Assembly (NCBI GenBank): GCA_035306605.1
Contig: DATGNR010000004.1
DNA from: Xanthomarina sp035306605
Lineage (GTDB): Bacteria; Bacteroidota; Bacteroidia; Flavobacteriales; Flavobacteriaceae
Reading direction: 5' to 3' (one strand)
Length of the DNA: 64,000 nt
Below, piece by piece: positions 17,701 to 26,611 of the stretch (its first letter is position 1; each line of letters opens with the position of its first letter). The translations under genes were made by a program, and so were the position numbers. A model generated the notes under the pieces. It searched no databases, was not told where the DNA came from, and saw nothing but the letters and a program-made list of their open reading frames with translations.

Positions 17701-18558
17701 ATGAAATATGTATTTGTTTATATATTGACCTTCATATCTGTTTCCAGCTTTGCCCAAGATAATGGTAAAGACAAGGAGGCTTTATTGGCTTTGAAAAAGG
17801 CGAATAATTATGTGTATGAAGGCAATGAAAAAGTTAACGACGATTTTGTTGCTGCAGAAATGGCGTATAGAAAAGCGCTTTCAGAGCAGGCTTCATCTGT
17901 AGTTGGAGCATACAACTTAGGGACTTCATATTACCAAAACGAAAACTATACTGAAGCCTTGTTCCGTTTGCAGCAAGCAGTAAAAAATGCCACTTCAAAA
18001 GAAGAAAAACATAGAGCTTTTCATAATATTGGGAATATATTAATGAAGGAAAAACGTTGTAAAGAAGCTGTTGAGGCATATAAAAACGCATTAAGAAACG
18101 ATCCTACAGACGATGAGACTCGTTATAATTTCGGTTTAGCTAAAGAATGTGCCGATCAACAACAAGATGATCCAGAAGACGAGAACAAGGACGACGAGAA
18201 TAGAGATAAGGACCCAGACCAGAATAAAGATCAAAGCCAAGAAGAACAAGAAGAGGAGCAGGAGGAAAAGAATCAAGACCAAGGAGATAACAAGGACGAA
18301 AATAAAGACCAAGGCGATCAGGATAAGAAGGAAGGAGACGACCAGAAAGAAAACGAAGGAAAGCCTAATGAGGATAAAAAAGACCAAGGCAATAAAGACG
18401 AAAATCAACAAGAGTCGCAACCAAAGCCTGGACAACTTTCACCACAACAAGTTAAAAACTTGTTAGAAGCTATGAATAATCAAGAGCAAAAAGTTCAACA
18501 GAAAATGAACGCCGAGAAGCAAAGAGGTGAGAGAATAGAAACGGATAAAGATTGGTAG
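17701..18558 (+). CDS. batC: BatC: TPR protein with long charged tail
   Basis: A 285-residue exported protein: signal peptide 1-19 (VSSFAQ), TPR-type repeats about 25-150 (including VGAYNLGTSYYQNENYTEA and HRAFHNIGNILMKEKRCKEA), and a low-complexity segment at about 152-240 made almost only of Asp, Glu, Lys, Gln and Asn. The last 40 residues form a Gln-rich helix ending in KDW, a terminus I recall from other BatC proteins. BatC is a proposed scaffold for the BatA/B VWA proteins. Alternative frames across the charged part stay open only because of the biased codons. Confidence 0.9.
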   Translation: MKYVFVYILTFISVSSFAQDNGKDKEALLALKKANNYVYEGNEKVNDDFVAAEMAYRKALSEQASSVVGAYNLGTSYYQNENYTEALFRLQQAVKNATSKEEKHRAFHNIGNILMKEKRCKEAVEAYKNALRNDPTDDETRYNFGLAKECADQQQDDPEDENKDDENRDKDPDQNKDQSQEEQEEEQEEKNQDQGDNKDENKDQGDQDKKEGDDQKENEGKPNEDKKDQGNKDENQQESQPKPGQLSPQQVKNLLEAMNNQEQKVQQKMNAEKQRGERIETDKDW

Positions 18559-18633
18559 TTAAAACAGAAAGCAATCATTAAAAAAACATCCTTTTATGGA
18601 ATAGTGTCCAACAATAAAAAAGGGTTTATTAAT

Positions 18634-20409
18634 ATGAAATTTATAAAATACATAACTTTATTTCTAATAGTTTTAAGTACAAGCATAGCTAGTGCTCAAG
18701 TTACCTTTGAGGCGAAACTAAGCAAAAAGAAATTGGGTATTAATGAAAGGTTGCGCATCGATTTTGAAATGAATAAAGACGGTGACAACTTTAACCCTCC
18801 AAATTTTGATGGGTTTAATGTTGTTGGAGGACCGAATCAAGCTGTTAGTACATCTTGGATAAATGGAAAAAGAACGTATAAAAAAACATATAGTTACTTT
18901 CTTTCACCAAAACAAAGAGGGTCTTTTACTATAAATCAAGCCACTATCGAAATTGATGGAGATATTTATAAAACCACCCCTCAAACAGTCGTAGTTACTG
19001 CTGCTGTAGATAGACCAAACGATGATAATAATCCAGATGCCATTGCATCTAATAACATTCACTTGGTAGCTGAGGTGTCTAAAACCAACCCTTATTTAAA
19101 CGAAGCCATAACTGTGGTTTATAAGTTGTATGTGGCACCAAATACAGGAGTCAGTAATTGGAGGGAAATAGATAATCCAAAATTTAATGATTTTTGGAGT
19201 CAGAATATAGATATTAAAGGTCTACAGGTGCAAAATGGTACTTATAAAGGGGAGGATTATAGATTTGTGGTTTTAAGAAAAACAGTGCTATATCCACAGA
19301 AAACAGGGAAGCTGGAAATAGAGCCTTTAAGTTTAGATATTACCGTAGAAGTTCCAACAAACAGACGAGATATTTTTGGTTCAAGATTAATGGCGCAAGC
19401 GCATAAAACAGTTTCAGCAGGAAGCAGAACCATTGATGTTAAACCATTACCTATAGAAGGGAAACCAGCCGATTTTACAGGAGCAGTTGGCGATTTCGAA
19501 TTCAATGTTATTACTACAAAATCTGAATTAAATGCATCTGAGTCTCTACAGGCTCGAGTGGAAGTAAAAGGAAAAGGAAATTTAAGGTTGTTTCAACTTC
19601 CAAAGCTTGCATTACCTAGCTCATTAGAGGTTTACGAGCCAGAGCACGCAGAGAATGTAGTTACCAATTTAGGTGGGATGCAAGGAAGTATTTCAGATAG
19701 TTATACCGTTGTACCACAATACAAAGGCAAGTATCCAATCCCAAGTATTTCATTCTCTTATTTCGATTTAAAAACAGAGTCATACAAGCAAATTTCTTCT
19801 GGAGAAATAGTAATTAACGTATTGGAAGGACCAACAAATACTACGGCTTCAGATAATAATATTGCCAATGTTAATAGTGGAAAACAACCGGTTGTAGTTA
19901 GTAATCAACAATTTGCTTTTATTAAAACAGATACTAATTTACAATCTGTAAACACTAAGTATTTCTTTAAAACTACAGGATTTTGGACAAGCTTATTGTT
20001 GCCGCTTTTAGCCATCCCATTAGCTATTGTTGTCAGAAAGAAAAAACAAGTTCGAGATGCTGATGTTTTTGGTAATAAGATTAGAAAAGCTGATAAACTG
20101 TCCAGACGTTATTTAGGCGAAGCCAAAAAAGCCTTAGGGAATAAAGATGCTTTCTATGTAGCCTTGGAAAAAGCCTTACATAATTATCTAAAAGCCAAAT
20201 TGCATATTGAAACTAGTGAAATGAGTAAAGATAGGATTGAAACCTTATTGATAGAAAGACAAGTTGATAAGGCAGTTGTTTTGGAGTTTACCGAAATTCT
20301 GGAGAACTGTAATTTAGCACGTTATTCACCTATGACCAATGTGAAAATGGAGCAAGACTATGAACAGGCGGCTAAAACAATTTCAGAAATTGATAAACAA
20401 AGTAAATAA
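18634..20409 (+). CDS. batD: BatD: oxygen-tolerance protein
   Basis: From the ATG at 18634 the protein has 591 residues and begins with a normal signal peptide (MKFIKYITLFLIVLSTSIASAQ); the GTG at 18604 would add ten polar residues in front of it and is less likely. The large periplasmic part (about 25-440) contains the BatD Ig-like repeats, seen in FEAKLSKKKLGINERLRIDFE, the KRTYKKTYSYFLSPKQRG block and a later SESLQARVEVKGKGN repeat. A membrane helix near 450-470 (FWTSLLLPLLAIPLAIVV) is followed by a helical cytoplasmic tail. BatD family proteins belong to the aerotolerance system; the molecular function is unknown. Confidence 0.93.
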   Translation: MKFIKYITLFLIVLSTSIASAQVTFEAKLSKKKLGINERLRIDFEMNKDGDNFNPPNFDGFNVVGGPNQAVSTSWINGKRTYKKTYSYFLSPKQRGSFTINQATIEIDGDIYKTTPQTVVVTAAVDRPNDDNNPDAIASNNIHLVAEVSKTNPYLNEAITVVYKLYVAPNTGVSNWREIDNPKFNDFWSQNIDIKGLQVQNGTYKGEDYRFVVLRKTVLYPQKTGKLEIEPLSLDITVEVPTNRRDIFGSRLMAQAHKTVSAGSRTIDVKPLPIEGKPADFTGAVGDFEFNVITTKSELNASESLQARVEVKGKGNLRLFQLPKLALPSSLEVYEPEHAENVVTNLGGMQGSISDSYTVVPQYKGKYPIPSISFSYFDLKTESYKQISSGEIVINVLEGPTNTTASDNNIANVNSGKQPVVVSNQQFAFIKTDTNLQSVNTKYFFKTTGFWTSLLLPLLAIPLAIVVRKKKQVRDADVFGNKIRKADKLSRRYLGEAKKALGNKDAFYVALEKALHNYLKAKLHIETSEMSKDRIETLLIERQVDKAVVLEFTEILENCNLARYSPMTNVKMEQDYEQAAKTISEIDKQSK

Positions 20410-20468
20410 CGATTCCATATAGACAGCTTCTTATAAAACCTAATAGGAATTCTTATTTTTAGAAAACA

Positions 20469-21218
20469 ATGAAACAGATAATTTATAGCGTACTTTTTAT
20501 ATTTTCAAGCGTGTGCTTTGCTCAAAACACCTCATTGTTTGATCAAGGAAACGCACTTTATAACGACGGAGAATACGAACAAGCCATTTTAAAATACGAG
20601 ACTATTTTAGAAAATGGAGAACACTCCGCAGCTTTGTATTTCAATTTAGCAAATGCGCACTATAAATTAAACCATATTGCACCTAGCATTTATTATTATG
20701 AAAAAGCCTTGCAGCTTGCACCAAACGATAAGGAAATCAAAAACAATGCAGCCTTTGCTAAAAACATGACCATAGATGCAATTGGTACGGTACCAGAAGT
20801 TGGGCTTTCCCGATTTACAAAAAATCTTACCAATACCTATAGTTTTGATACTTGGGCAAAAATATCCATCGGCTTTATTGTGCTCTTTGTTGTGATGTTC
20901 TTAAGTTATTATTTCTCCTATTCAACAAATAAAAAGCGCTTGTCGTTTGTGGCTAGTATGACTTTCTTGATTTTAACCTGCCTTACCTTGACTTTGGCAT
21001 TTCATAAACACAGTCTAGATGAAAGTGATAGACCTGCTATTGTTTTTGTTCAAGAAAGCCAAGTTAAAAGCGAGCCTAATTTACGAAGTTCAGAAGCTTT
21101 TATTTTGCATGAAGGAACCAAAGTTCAAATCTTGGATACCGTGAACAACTGGAAGAAAATTAAACTTTCAGATGGTAAAATAGGTTGGATTAGTAAAGAA
21201 GATATTAAAGCACTTTAA
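20469..21218 (+). CDS. batE: BatE: TPR protein with membrane helices and SH3-like domain
   Basis: A 249-residue protein: signal peptide 1-18 (SVCFAQ), TPR repeats about 24-95 (ALYNDGEYEQAILKYE, AALYFNLANAHYKL), two membrane helices about 136-156 and 161-180, and a bacterial SH3 domain about 190-249 (SEPNLRSSEAFILHEGT, WKKIKLSDGKIGWI). This domain order is that of BatE. It ends the operon, 59 bases after batD. No strong terminator follows. Confidence 0.93.
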   Translation: MKQIIYSVLFIFSSVCFAQNTSLFDQGNALYNDGEYEQAILKYETILENGEHSAALYFNLANAHYKLNHIAPSIYYYEKALQLAPNDKEIKNNAAFAKNMTIDAIGTVPEVGLSRFTKNLTNTYSFDTWAKISIGFIVLFVVMFLSYYFSYSTNKKRLSFVASMTFLILTCLTLTLAFHKHSLDESDRPAIVFVQESQVKSEPNLRSSEAFILHEGTKVQILDTVNNWKKIKLSDGKIGWISKEDIKAL

Positions 21219-21252
21219 TGTTAATTTAACATTAGGAAATTTTACAAAATTG

Positions 21253-21260
21253 TATATTTG
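21253..21260 (+). promoter_or_regulatory. -7 promoter element before the 99-residue unknown gene
   Basis: TATATTTG matches TAnnTTTG, 22 bases before the ATG at 21283. It suggests that this gene, and possibly nhaA, is transcribed separately from the Bat operon. No -33 TTG at the usual distance. Confidence 0.5.
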
Positions 21261-21282
21261 GCGTTCGTTTTTATGATATTGA

Positions 21283-21582
21283 ATGAATGAAGTTTCAATT
21301 TCAATTTATTTTACCTTAATTATCACCATTCTAATGGCAACGCCTTTGATTAGGAATGTGTTAGATAAATTTTTAGATATCTCGGTGCTTTTTAATGGGA
21401 TTGAGGAGGAAAGAAAAGTCGGTAACGGTGTGGCGAAACAAAAAAGCACCCCTTTTTCCTTCGTTTATAACTCCACATTAAGTATTTTAAGGCTTCAAAC
21501 AAAATATCATTGCTTAGAAAAATTAGTGGCGTATGACTTGGAAACAAAGATGATTCCGCCAATTATAGAATGCAATATTTAA
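21283..21582 (+). CDS. Small protein of unknown function
   Basis: A 99-residue reading frame with a hydrophobic N-terminal segment (about 6-22, ISIYFTLIITILMATPLI) that could be a membrane anchor, followed by a soluble basic part. I recognise no domain. Support for it being a gene comes from the -7 element directly upstream, the codon use and the 41-base gap to nhaA. It could be a small membrane protein; no function is proposed. Confidence 0.5.
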   Translation: MNEVSISIYFTLIITILMATPLIRNVLDKFLDISVLFNGIEEERKVGNGVAKQKSTPFSFVYNSTLSILRLQTKYHCLEKLVAYDLETKMIPPIIECNI

Positions 21583-21623
21583 AATACTAGGTTTTACCTA
21601 AGTCAACATAAGACCATAAATAT

Positions 21624-22940
21624 ATGATTAAAAAAGCCATTTTCTCCCCTATACAAAAGTATATTAAGATTGAAAGCCTAAGTGGATTTTTATTACTAGG
21701 AGCAACACTTTTAGCTCTAATTTGGGCTAACTCGCCATGGAGTCATGTTTATCAAGAAATATGGAATTATAAACTTGGTTTTACAAGCGAATCTTTTGAA
21801 GTAAACAAACCTTTAATTCTTTGGATTAACGATGGATTAATGGCTATTTTCTTCTTTTTAATTGGTTTGGAAATTAAAAGGGAGTTTTTAATTGGTGAAC
21901 TTAATTCGGCCAAAAAGGTGGCCTTTCCTTTAGTAGGTGCTATTGGAGGTATGGCGTTTCCTGTCTTAGTTTATGTGCTTCTTAACGAAGACCCAAACAC
22001 AGCCCACGGTTGGGGGGTGCCTATGGCTACAGATATTGCTTTTGCTTTGGCTGTATTAAACGTGTTAGGAAATCGAGTGCCACTGAGTTTGAAACTGTTT
22101 TTAATGGCATTTGCTATTGTGGATGATATTGGAGCGGTATTGGTTATTGCTATTTTTTATAGTGGTAATCTTGAAATAAACCTGCTGCTAATTGCTTTTG
22201 CAATATTAGCCGTAATGTATTTTCTTTCGCATAAAGGTCTTTATTTAAAATACACATTCTTAATTTTTGGAATTGTAATTTGGGTTTTATTCCTAAAATC
22301 TGGAATTCACCCTACTTTGGCCGGAATCTTACTAGCTTTTTCAGTGCCAATCCAACAAAATATTTCCACAAAATCCTTTATTGAGTATCTGGAAACAATC
22401 ACGAAAAACTTAAAATCAGCTTCGGTACTTCAGAAATCTATTCTTTCCAAAGAACAGATTTATGAAATAGATAATCTCCAAACTTGGGCTACTAAATATC
22501 AGTCTCCATTACAACAATTAGAACATAGATTACACGATTGGGTAGCCTTTGTAATTATTCCAATTTTCGCATTGGCAAATGCCGGAGTGTCATTTAATAG
22601 TGGACATGGATTAGACTGGGACTTAATTATTCACCTTATGTTAAGTCTTATTGTGGGTAATTTTATTGGGGTAACCACGGTGGTGCTTGTCTCTCAAAAA
22701 TTAAAAATAATTACCATACCAGCAGATATAAATAAAACTCATATTGTTGGAGTGTCATTTTTAGCGGGAATAGGGTTTACCATGGCCATTTTTATTGCTA
22801 GTTTGGCTTTTGAAGGTGATTTGAAGTCCGTAGATTCTGCTAAAATCGGAATTTTAATGGGTTCTGCTATCTCTGCAGTTATTGGTTATTTTATTTTATT
22901 ATACAATGCAAAACGGACTTCTAAGGTAAATCCAGTTTAG
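21624..22940 (+). CDS. nhaA: Na+/H+ antiporter NhaA
   Basis: An inner-membrane electrogenic antiporter that exports Na+ in exchange for protons and protects from salt and alkaline stress. The 438-residue protein has the family's key blocks: WINDGLMAIFFFLIGLEIKRE, the MATDIAFALAVL segment, and IVDDIGAVLVIAIFY, which contains the two neighbouring aspartates needed for ion binding; GIGFTMAIFIASLAF is in the C-terminal half. There are 11-12 membrane helices. The middle carries an extra hydrophilic stretch (about 250-300). It is followed by 200 bases without a gene. Confidence 0.96.
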   Translation: MIKKAIFSPIQKYIKIESLSGFLLLGATLLALIWANSPWSHVYQEIWNYKLGFTSESFEVNKPLILWINDGLMAIFFFLIGLEIKREFLIGELNSAKKVAFPLVGAIGGMAFPVLVYVLLNEDPNTAHGWGVPMATDIAFALAVLNVLGNRVPLSLKLFLMAFAIVDDIGAVLVIAIFYSGNLEINLLLIAFAILAVMYFLSHKGLYLKYTFLIFGIVIWVLFLKSGIHPTLAGILLAFSVPIQQNISTKSFIEYLETITKNLKSASVLQKSILSKEQIYEIDNLQTWATKYQSPLQQLEHRLHDWVAFVIIPIFALANAGVSFNSGHGLDWDLIIHLMLSLIVGNFIGVTTVVLVSQKLKIITIPADINKTHIVGVSFLAGIGFTMAIFIASLAFEGDLKSVDSAKIGILMGSAISAVIGYFILLYNAKRTSKVNPV

Positions 22941-23142
22941 TTTTTAAAGGAAATCTAAGTAGTTAGGGGTGGTGTAGCTTGTGAATTTCAATAATTAAGA
23001 ATTTGATTGTTAGCCGATTTCATTTGTGTTTTTAGCTAAATGAAATTAATTCGTCCTTTTTCAAGCATTTTTAGCTAATTTTAGCCAATATTTTAAAAGA
23101 ATAGTTCGCAACGGTCTTTTAAGATAAAACAAAACACTTACG
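22941..23142. other. AT-rich leader region with repeated TTTTAGCTAA-like words
   Basis: This 202-base gap between nhaA and the carbonic anhydrase gene contains an inverted repeat ATTTCATTT (23017-23025) / AAATGAAAT (23038-23046) and three near copies of a TTAGCC/TTAGCTAA word around 23010, 23032 and 23070-23085. No exact TAnnTTTG box is present. It may be the regulatory region of the carbonic anhydrase gene, but nothing proves it. Confidence 0.3.
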
Positions 23143-23769
23143 ATGAAATTAGATCAAGTTTTTAAGAACAACGAGCAATGGGTTAAAGATAAACTAGCCC
23201 TTAATCCTGATTACTTTACAGAATTGGGGGATGGACAAAATCCGGAATTACTTTTTATTGGATGTTCAGATAGTCGTGTGACAGCCGAAGAATTAATGGG
23301 TCTAGGTCCTGGTGATGTGTTTGTACACAGAAACATTGCTAATATGGTTATCAGTATCGATCTAAACGTCATGTCGGTTATTAACTATGCAGTAAATCAA
23401 CTGGGTGTAAAACACGTGATAGTTTGTGGACATTATGGTTGTGGAGGAGTAAAAGCCGCTATGCAAGCAGCCGATTTAGGAATTTTAAATCCGTGGTTGC
23501 GTAATATTAGAGATGTTTACAGAATCCATCGAGAAGAGCTAAATAAAATTAGTTGTGATGAGGCACGTTATAACAAACTAATAGAATTAAATGTACAGGA
23601 ACAGTGTGTAAATTTAATTAAAACGGCAGCCGTACAAAAAGGGATTAAACATAATGGACTGGAAGTGCACGGTTGGGTATTCGATGTGCATACAGGAAAA
23701 TTAATAGACCTTAAAATAGATTTCGATAAATACTTAGAAGATATTAGAGAAATTTATCGTTTAGAATAA
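23143..23769 (+). CDS. can: Beta-class carbonic anhydrase
   Basis: Interconverts CO2 and bicarbonate in the cytoplasm, supplying bicarbonate for carboxylases. The 208-residue protein shows the zinc ligands Cys41 (in GCSDSRV, with the Asp43/Arg45 dyad) and His97/Cys100 (in GHYGCGG). The length fits the E. coli Can clade. It is a single-gene unit followed by a strong bidirectional terminator shared with cvpA on the other strand. Assignment to can rather than another beta-class paralogue is by overall likeness. Confidence 0.95.
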   Translation: MKLDQVFKNNEQWVKDKLALNPDYFTELGDGQNPELLFIGCSDSRVTAEELMGLGPGDVFVHRNIANMVISIDLNVMSVINYAVNQLGVKHVIVCGHYGCGGVKAAMQAADLGILNPWLRNIRDVYRIHREELNKISCDEARYNKLIELNVQEQCVNLIKTAAVQKGIKHNGLEVHGWVFDVHTGKLIDLKIDFDKYLEDIREIYRLE

Positions 23770-23773
23770 TAAA

Positions 23774-23804
23774 AAAAAAGCCACTTTTAAAGTGGCTTTT
23801 TTTA
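23774..23804. terminator. Bidirectional terminator between can and cvpA
   Basis: AAAAGCCACTTT pairs with AAGTGGCTTTT almost without loop, flanked by A-run on one side and T-run on the other, so it can end both convergent transcripts. Confidence 0.9.
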
Positions 23805-23813
23805 TAAGCTTTT

Positions 23814-24344
23814 CTATTCTTCAGGGTTTGGATGATGTTCTGTTTCTAAAGAAGCTTCCTTTTCAGACTTAATGACAAAAGGAAAAATTGAAGGAGCTAC
23901 AGATTTTACCGGTTCGTATAGCATGGAACCTTCAGTATGCGCCTCGTCAAGAAAAGTAATGCTTGTGTTTAATTTGTGAAATACATTGAGGAGAACACTT
24001 AAAATCAAACCAATTTTTAACGCGCCAAATAAAGCTCCTAAAAGTTTATTTACAATGCCTAGGGCAGCAAAATCAGCCAGTTTGGTTAAAGCCTTCCCAG
24101 CTAGTGAAATAACAACTACAATGACTACAAATGTAATTGCAAACGCTGTAACGTTGATGGTTTTCTCATCCCATTCCACTTTTTCTGAAAGCATCTCGGC
24201 AGCGTAGAAACTAAAATGGATAGCGCCGTAAATACCAGCTATTAAAGCAACTAAAGAGGCAACTTCAACAAAGAATCCTTTTAGAAACCCGCGAACCAAT
24301 CCAAGCAATATAAAGCCCAATAAAACAATGTCTATAACACCCAT
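23814..24344 (-). CDS. CvpA-family membrane protein
   Basis: I place the start at 24344 (MGVIDIVLLGFILLGLVRGF), which is the usual N-terminus of CvpA proteins; a reading from 24392 adds 16 charged residues that do not fit. The 176-residue product has four membrane helices, with the GFLKGFFVEVASLVALIAGI and KALTKLADFAALGIVNKLLG blocks typical of the family. CvpA proteins are known for effects on colicin V production, envelope homeostasis and purF operon linkage in E. coli; the precise role is unknown. The C-terminus is hydrophilic and acidic. Confidence 0.9.
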   Translation of the reverse strand: MGVIDIVLLGFILLGLVRGFLKGFFVEVASLVALIAGIYGAIHFSFYAAEMLSEKVEWDEKTINVTAFAITFVVIVVVISLAGKALTKLADFAALGIVNKLLGALFGALKIGLILSVLLNVFHKLNTSITFLDEAHTEGSMLYEPVKSVAPSIFPFVIKSEKEASLETEHHPNPEE

Positions 24345-24480
24345 ACTTATAATTTTAGAACTTGCTTCCTTTTCTTTTTGGTAGGAAAACACCCAAAACT
24401 ACTTATTTCAACTCATTCTGAGGGACTAAAATTAATAAATTTAGCGTTTTGTGAAATTCTTTATTTCTGTAAATATAACT

Positions 24481-24488
24481 TAACTTTG
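24481..24488 (+). promoter_or_regulatory. -7 promoter element before the 118-residue gene
   Basis: TAACTTTG matches TAnnTTTG, 54 bases before the ATG at 24543. A TTTG at 24448-24451 is too far upstream to be a confident -33 partner. Confidence 0.5.
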
Positions 24489-24542
24489 CGGGAATTATTT
24501 TTAAGTTAAACTAACAGACTCCTGTTTTTATAGGAAATATAC

Positions 24543-24899
24543 ATGTCAAGAGACGAACAATTAAAAAGTAGATGGGAACTAGTTGTCCATAAACTATCCA
24601 AACAATTTGCAGATGGAGATCCTCTGGATTTAGATGCAATTATTTATTTAATTGGCGTCCAGGAATTGGGCCAATTTGATAGAAAATTTAAAAAAGACCA
24701 TAAACTAGATTTAATGCATATTGCTATTTGTAGGCTCTTAGAACCTTACGGATATTATGAATTTGATTATTTTGATGATGAAGGCTGGCCACACTATATT
24801 ACTAAGGAACAACTGCCAGTACTAAAAGCGGGGGAACAAAGTGTATTAATGAAAGAGGCCATTGTTAATTATTTCTTAGAATCTAAATATATAGAATAG
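24543..24899 (+). CDS. Conserved small Bacteroidota protein of unknown function
   Basis: A 118-residue acidic, soluble protein without signal peptide. Conserved-looking blocks are DLDAIIYLIGVQELGQ, LMHIAICRLLEPYGYYEFD and a WPHY motif around residue 82. I recall similar short proteins in other Flavobacteriia next to tRNA synthetase or cvpA genes, but no function. Here it lies divergent from cvpA with an exact -7 element upstream, which supports expression. Confidence 0.7.
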   Translation: MSRDEQLKSRWELVVHKLSKQFADGDPLDLDAIIYLIGVQELGQFDRKFKKDHKLDLMHIAICRLLEPYGYYEFDYFDDEGWPHYITKEQLPVLKAGEQSVLMKEAIVNYFLESKYIE

Positions 24900-24987
24900 T
24901 GAATTTTCATTTAAAAATGAAAATTTTGATTTTTTTTAAAAAAAAATTAGTTTCGCGACTTAATTTTAAATAATCAATAATTAAATC

Positions 24988-25395
24988 ATGAAAAAACTAA
25001 TTTTATTATTCAGTGTATTAGCACTAACATTCACTTCTTGTAGTAGTGATGACGATGCGGCGGCATCCCAAGATCAATTTATAGGAAATTGGAAGTATTA
25101 TAAATTTTATGAAGATGATGTAGAGGTGCAACTAGGTCCATGTGATTATGAAACTCGTATTACGATTTCTGCTAATGGCACTTTTACTACGAAAGTTTAT
25201 GATGGGAATTCAGCAGATGCTTGTGAGCTTGTTGAGACGACATCCGGAACTTGGGAAAATTTAGGTAATGGCATGTATTCAACAACCAGTGAAGGAGATA
25301 CATTTGTTCAAGAAATTAAATTTGAAGATAATAGAATGTACCTTGATGAGGTCTTTGATGGAGTTGTTTACCGAGATGTTTTTATTAGACAATAA
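24988..25395 (+). CDS. Lipocalin-like lipoprotein
   Basis: A 135-residue lipoprotein: signal ending TFTSCSSDDD (lipidated Cys18) with the acidic SDDD after the cysteine. In Bacteroidota, acidic residues after the lipid cysteine are part of the surface-export signal for lipoproteins. The mature part is a small beta-barrel of the lipocalin_5-like type: FIGNWKYYKFYEDD, RITISANGTFTTKVYD, TSGTWENLGNGMYS. Ligand unknown. It is followed by a strong terminator, so it is a single-gene unit. Confidence 0.82.
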   Translation: MKKLILLFSVLALTFTSCSSDDDAAASQDQFIGNWKYYKFYEDDVEVQLGPCDYETRITISANGTFTTKVYDGNSADACELVETTSGTWENLGNGMYSTTSEGDTFVQEIKFEDNRMYLDEVFDGVVYRDVFIRQ

Positions 25396-25420
25396 TAAGA
25401 TAGATTAATTTTAATACAAA

Positions 25421-25448
25421 AAAACTCCTTGCTTCAAGGAGTTTTTTG
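25421..25448 (+). terminator. Rho-independent terminator after the lipocalin-like gene
   Basis: AAAACTCCTTG (25421-25431) and CAAGGAGTTTT (25435-25445) form an 11-bp stem with a CTT loop and a T-tract of six. Confidence 0.9.
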
Positions 25449-25461
25449 TGTTTTAAATTCA

Positions 25462-25469
25462 TAAATTTG
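25462..25469 (+). promoter_or_regulatory. -7 promoter element of pheS
   Basis: TAAATTTG matches the Bacteroidota -7 consensus, 20 bases before the pheS start and directly after the preceding terminator. Confidence 0.55.
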
Positions 25470-25489
25470 CACTCATTTTTAAACAGATC

Positions 25490-26509
25490 ATGATAGATAA
25501 GATAAAAGAACTTATTGTAGAAGCAGAACACTTCCAAGCACAGTCCAAAGAGGAAATTGAGGCTTTTAGAATAAAATTTTTAGGAAAGAAAGGTCTTTTA
25601 AACGACTTTTTTGCTGAGTTTAAAAACGTTGCTAACGACCAGAAAAAAGAGTTTGGTCAAATTATTAACGCTCTTAAAAAAACAGCTGAGGATAAAGTTC
25701 AATCTTTAAAGGAAGAACTTGAAAGTAAAGAAGAAGTTAAAGGCGTTTATGGCGATCTGTCTCGCCCTGGCGAACCTATTGAAATTGGTGCTCGTCACCC
25801 TATATCTATCGTTAAAAATCAGATTATCGAAATCTTTTCTCGTATTGGTTTTAATGTAAGTGAAGGTCCTGAAATTGAGGATGATTGGCACAACTTTACA
25901 GCCTTAAATTTGCCAGAATATCATCCAGCAAGAGATATGCAGGATACCTTCTTTATTCAAACCAATCCGGATATTTTATTGCGTACACATACCAGTTCGG
26001 TACAAGTGCGTTATATGGAAAATAATAAACCTCCTATTAGAACCATTTCCCCTGGTAGAGTCTATAGAAATGAAGCTATTTCATCGCGTTCTCATTGCTT
26101 TTTCCATCAAGTTGAAGGTTTATACATTGATAAAAATGTGAGTTTTGCCGACTTAAAACAAACGCTTCAATATTTTACAACTGAAATGTTTGGGAAATCT
26201 AAAATCAGACTGCGTCCTTCTTATTTTCCATTTACTGAGCCAAGTGCTGAGGTAGATGTTTATTGGGGACTTGAAACCGAATCCGATTATCGAATAACCA
26301 AAGGAACTGGTTGGTTGGAAATTGGTGGGTGCGGTATGGTAGATCCGAATGTCCTAGAAAACTGTCAAATAGATCCGAAAGAATATTCTGGATTCGCCTT
26401 TGGTGTAGGTATCGATAGAATAGCCATGCTATTACATCAAATTAGCGATATCCGACTTTTAAGTGAAAATGACATACGCTTTCTAGATCAATTTAAATCA
26501 GCGCTTTAA
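25490..26509 (+). CDS. pheS: Phenylalanine--tRNA ligase alpha subunit
   Basis: The catalytic alpha subunit of the alpha2-beta2 class II synthetase that charges tRNA-Phe. The 339-residue protein has an N-terminal coiled coil (1-90), then the catalytic domain: GEPIEIGARHPI, LRTHTSSVQVRYM (substrate-binding), the SPGRVYRNEA segment of motif 2 and GFAFGVGIDRIAML as motif 3. The FTEPSAEVDVYW block belongs to the phenylalanine pocket. pheT is not adjacent, which is common in this phylum. It has its own -7 element. Confidence 0.97.
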   Translation: MIDKIKELIVEAEHFQAQSKEEIEAFRIKFLGKKGLLNDFFAEFKNVANDQKKEFGQIINALKKTAEDKVQSLKEELESKEEVKGVYGDLSRPGEPIEIGARHPISIVKNQIIEIFSRIGFNVSEGPEIEDDWHNFTALNLPEYHPARDMQDTFFIQTNPDILLRTHTSSVQVRYMENNKPPIRTISPGRVYRNEAISSRSHCFFHQVEGLYIDKNVSFADLKQTLQYFTTEMFGKSKIRLRPSYFPFTEPSAEVDVYWGLETESDYRITKGTGWLEIGGCGMVDPNVLENCQIDPKEYSGFAFGVGIDRIAMLLHQISDIRLLSENDIRFLDQFKSAL

Positions 26510-26562
26510 ATCCATCTCAATCTATTAGTTAATAGTATTTAACAATTTTTTAACTTCGCTTG

Positions 26563-26580
26563 GTTCGGTTGTTTCCGAAC
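26563..26580. promoter_or_regulatory. Inverted repeat, likely operator of the GbsR-type regulator
   Basis: GTTCGG (26563-26568) and CCGAAC (26575-26580) form a perfect 6-6-6 inverted repeat. It lies between a TTG at 26560-26562 and the -7 element at 26587-26594, so a dimer bound here would block the promoter of the regulator-pump operon. Dyad symmetry suits a winged-helix dimer. The link to the regulator is inferred from position. Confidence 0.6.
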
Positions 26581-26586
26581 TTACTG

Positions 26587-26594
26587 TATCTTTG
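26587..26594 (+). promoter_or_regulatory. -7 promoter element of the efflux operon
   Basis: TATCTTTG matches TAnnTTTG exactly, 17 bases before the ATG of the regulator gene. The nearest usable TTG is at 26560-26562, 24 bases upstream, slightly longer than typical. Confidence 0.6.
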
Positions 26595-26611
26595 CAGGAA
26601 AATCCGTAATA

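Noticed and set aside
18180..18420. Repetitive DNA that might be a CRISPR or tandem array
   Set aside because: The repeats are irregular codon-level repeats inside batC, without unique spacers.
18136..18466. Long open frames on both strands across the charged tail of batC
   Set aside because: They arise from the GAN/AAN-rich codons of the Asp/Glu/Lys tail; the products are pure low-complexity sequence.
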